From contig DASVQF010000016.1 in assembly GCA_036389315.1 (NCBI GenBank), positions 85,726-149,725 on the forward strand: a stretch of 64,000 bases of DNA, given 5' to 3'. Source of the DNA: DASQYE01 sp036389315. Its GTDB lineage: Bacteria > Acidobacteriota > Blastocatellia > Pyrinomonadales > Pyrinomonadaceae. The notes beneath the pieces were generated by a model that searched no databases, was not told the DNA's origin, and was given only the letters and a program-made list of their open reading frames with translations. The translations under genes were made by a program, and so were the position numbers. Positions 62,570 through 64,000 of the stretch are shown here, piece after piece; the stretch's first letter is position 1, and each line of letters opens with the position of its first letter.

Positions 62570-63022
62570 ATGTTGAAAAAGTTGCTCGGTGCTCTGTGGC
62601 GAGGCGCGCCGAAGAGCCTGCGTCGCTGGAGCGTGCGGCTTGCGGAGCCGCGCTTCACAGTGACCACGGGAGCGGTCGTGCTGGACGAAGAGGGGCGCGT
62701 GCTCCTGCTCGAACACGTCTTTCGGGCGGGCGATGCCTGGGGCATTCCGGGCGGCTTCATCGAGCGCGGCGAACAGCCCGAAGAAGCCATCCGGCGAGAG
62801 CTGCGCGAAGAGATTGGTTTGGAGCTTGAACAAATCGAGCTGGCCTTCGTCCGCACGCTCCGGCGGCCGAGCCAGGTCGAGATCATCTTCCGCTGCCGGG
62901 CGCGCGCACAGTTGGGAGCCCGGAGCCTTGAGATCAAACACGCTGAATGGTTCCCGCTCGATCAATTACCCGGGGGACTGCGGCGCGACCAGCGGAAACT
63001 GATCGCGCGCGCCCTGGCCTGA
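62570..63022 (+). CDS. Nudix hydrolase
   Basis: A 150-residue protein with a complete Nudix box in GFIERGEQPEEAIRRELREEIGLEL. The N-terminal segment TTGAVVLDEEGRVLLLEHVF is typical of MutT/NUDIX proteins with broad nucleotide substrates. It starts 19 bases after a heptamer element and is 31 bases before the next gene. Confidence 0.9.
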   Translation: MLKKLLGALWRGAPKSLRRWSVRLAEPRFTVTTGAVVLDEEGRVLLLEHVFRAGDAWGIPGGFIERGEQPEEAIRRELREEIGLELEQIELAFVRTLRRPSQVEIIFRCRARAQLGARSLEIKHAEWFPLDQLPGGLRRDQRKLIARALA

Positions 63023-63053
63023 GCACTGACCCTCTCAAGTAGGAGATTAGAAA

Positions 63054-63677
63054 ATGGTGAACCTGATTCCATCACCCGAAGCAGTGATGCAAATCTTGAA
63101 GCGCACGGGCGCTTATCGTGAAGGCCATTTCGTTTACCCGTCGGGCAAGCACACGCCCCACTATTTCCAGATGCCTCTGGCCTTCCGCTACTACGACACG
63201 GCGCGCGTGCTGGCCGTCGCCCTCTCGCGCAAGCTGAGGCTGGAGAAGGACGTGTCGAGCGCGCTCCCGAAGGTCTCCATCATCAGCCCGAGCCCCGGCG
63301 GCATCCCCGTCGCCTTCGCCGTGCGCGAGGCGCTGACCGCCGAGCAGATTTACTGGGCCGAGCGCGAGGAGGGCAAGCGCATGTTCCGCCAGTACGTCCA
63401 GAAAGGCGAGGTGCACCCCTGCGTCATCGTGGACGACATCTCGCGCACGGGCACGGCGCTCAATGAGACGGTCGAGATTGTCCAGCAGCTCGGCGCGCGC
63501 GTCATCGGCTGCGCCGTCATCGTCCGCTTCCGCGGCTCGGCCCCGCGCCTCGAAGTCCCCGGCGACGAGCCCGTCCCCATCCTCTCGCTCGTGGAATTCG
63601 ACGCCAAGTGGTACGACACCGGCGACGCCTGCGCCGACTGCAAAAAGGGCGCGCCCGAAGAGCACGTCCGGTTCTGA
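63054..63677 (+). CDS. Orotate-phosphoribosyltransferase-like protein
   Basis: A 207-residue phosphoribosyltransferase with the PRPP motif CVIVDDISRTGTAL and the opening AYREGHFVYPSGKHTPHYFQMPLAFRYYDTARVLA, which fits orotate phosphoribosyltransferase or close paralogues. It would join PRPP with orotate or a related base. The C-terminal CADCKKG is extra. GTAGGAG lies six bases upstream of the start. Confidence 0.82.
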   Translation: MVNLIPSPEAVMQILKRTGAYREGHFVYPSGKHTPHYFQMPLAFRYYDTARVLAVALSRKLRLEKDVSSALPKVSIISPSPGGIPVAFAVREALTAEQIYWAEREEGKRMFRQYVQKGEVHPCVIVDDISRTGTALNETVEIVQQLGARVIGCAVIVRFRGSAPRLEVPGDEPVPILSLVEFDAKWYDTGDACADCKKGAPEEHVRF

Positions 63678-63683
63678 TGAACC

Positions 63684-63774
63684 GGAAGGCAAGAGGCGAA
63701 AGGCAAAAGGCAAAAGTGGAAGACGAAAGCCGCGCCGTGCGGCCCGCCGTCTTCACTTTTGCCTTTTGCCTTCT
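63684..63774. repeat. AAAAGGC heptamer element
   Basis: GGAAGGC, AAGAGGC, GAAAGGC, AAAAGGC and AAAAGTG units in perfect register (63684-63718), a GC-rich core, then the inverted CACTTTT, GCCTTTT, GCCTTCT (63754-63774), which reaches the recR stop codon. Confidence 0.8.
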
Positions 63775-64000
63775 TAAATTTCGTGCCGGTTGGAGAGGGC
63801 CTTGTCCATCGTGACCTCGTCCACGTATTCGAGGTCGCTCCCGACGGGCATGCCCATGGCGATGCGGGTGACGCGGACGCCGAGGGGTTTGAGGAGGCGG
63901 CTGATGTAGCTGGCCGTGGCCTCGCCCTCGGTGTTGGGGTTGGTGGCGAGGATGACCTCGCGCACCTCGACGCCGTCGTTGTTCTCGGGGCGGAGGCGCG
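63774..64000 (-). CDS. recR: RecR recombination protein, C-terminal part (gene runs off the window)
   Basis: The frame is open to the window edge. The visible 75 residues contain the Toprim end region EVREVILATNPNTEGEATASYISRLLKPLGVRVTRIAMGMPVGSDLEYVDEVTM, which is characteristic of RecR. RecR works with RecO and RecF in recombinational repair. The zinc finger and N-terminal part lie beyond base 64000. Confidence 0.92.
   Translation of the reverse strand, partial: RLRPENNDGVEVREVILATNPNTEGEATASYISRLLKPLGVRVTRIAMGMPVGSDLEYVDEVTMDKALSNRHEI

Overview
The window reads as a GC-rich chromosomal segment of an Acidobacteriota bacterium, most likely near class Blastocatellia. That is inferred from family content: a VWFA-related secreted protein of the acidobacterial type, an Oar-like TonB-dependent receptor with an N-terminal carboxypeptidase-regulatory domain, a DUF4214/Calx-beta surface protein, many secreted proteins of unknown function, and an Alternative Complex III next to a caa3-type oxidase. 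No rRNA, tRNA, CRISPR array, transposase or prophage gene was seen.

Layout. Bases 1-3952 hold the 3' part of a large multidomain secreted protein. Bases 4094-11269 hold a SpoIIM-family membrane protein convergent with a minus-strand MoxR / DUF58 / DUF4350 / DUF4129 / membrane-protein cluster. Bases 11695-15423 encode a TonB-dependent receptor preceded by a good sigma-54 promoter match. Bases 15513-21841 encode a TPR protein, a VWFA-related protein, a DUF512 radical-SAM protein and an FAD oxidoreductase. Bases 21901-25437 encode a histidine kinase and a sigma-54-dependent response regulator, separated by a probably frameshifted four-helix-bundle gene. Bases 25688-33617 are a mixed region with ATP-dependent PEP carboxykinase, an EamA transporter, a 2Fe-2S protein and several secreted or hypothetical proteins. 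Bases 33811-39626 carry a cyanophycin locus (two cyanophycinases, then cyanophycin synthetase, then a Nudix hydrolase and a small membrane zinc-ribbon protein).

Bases 39807-53439 form one long minus-strand respiratory block in the order ActA-B-C-D-E-F, a small membrane protein, SCO, and caa3 oxidase subunits II-I-III-IV. Its gene product set would take electrons from quinol through ActABCDEF to the cytochrome c domain of subunit II and on to oxygen. It ends at a 23-bp perfect bidirectional terminator shared with the cyanophycin side. Two Crp/Fnr-type regulators lie upstream (54606-56312). Bases 56644-64000 hold a HTH-like protein, a ROK kinase, a universal stress protein, a DedA-like protein, a GHMP kinase, zinc-ribbon proteins, a second Nudix hydrolase, an orotate-phosphoribosyltransferase-like protein and the C-terminal end of RecR.

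The most distinctive feature not explained by genes is a dispersed family of intergenic elements built from 7-base units. Unit sequences differ between loci, but the 7-base register recurs, the two arms are usually inverted around a short core, and the arms often supply the stop codon of the flanking gene. The palindromic octamer TGGGCCCA also appears far more often than chance would suggest (14 copies found by eye).
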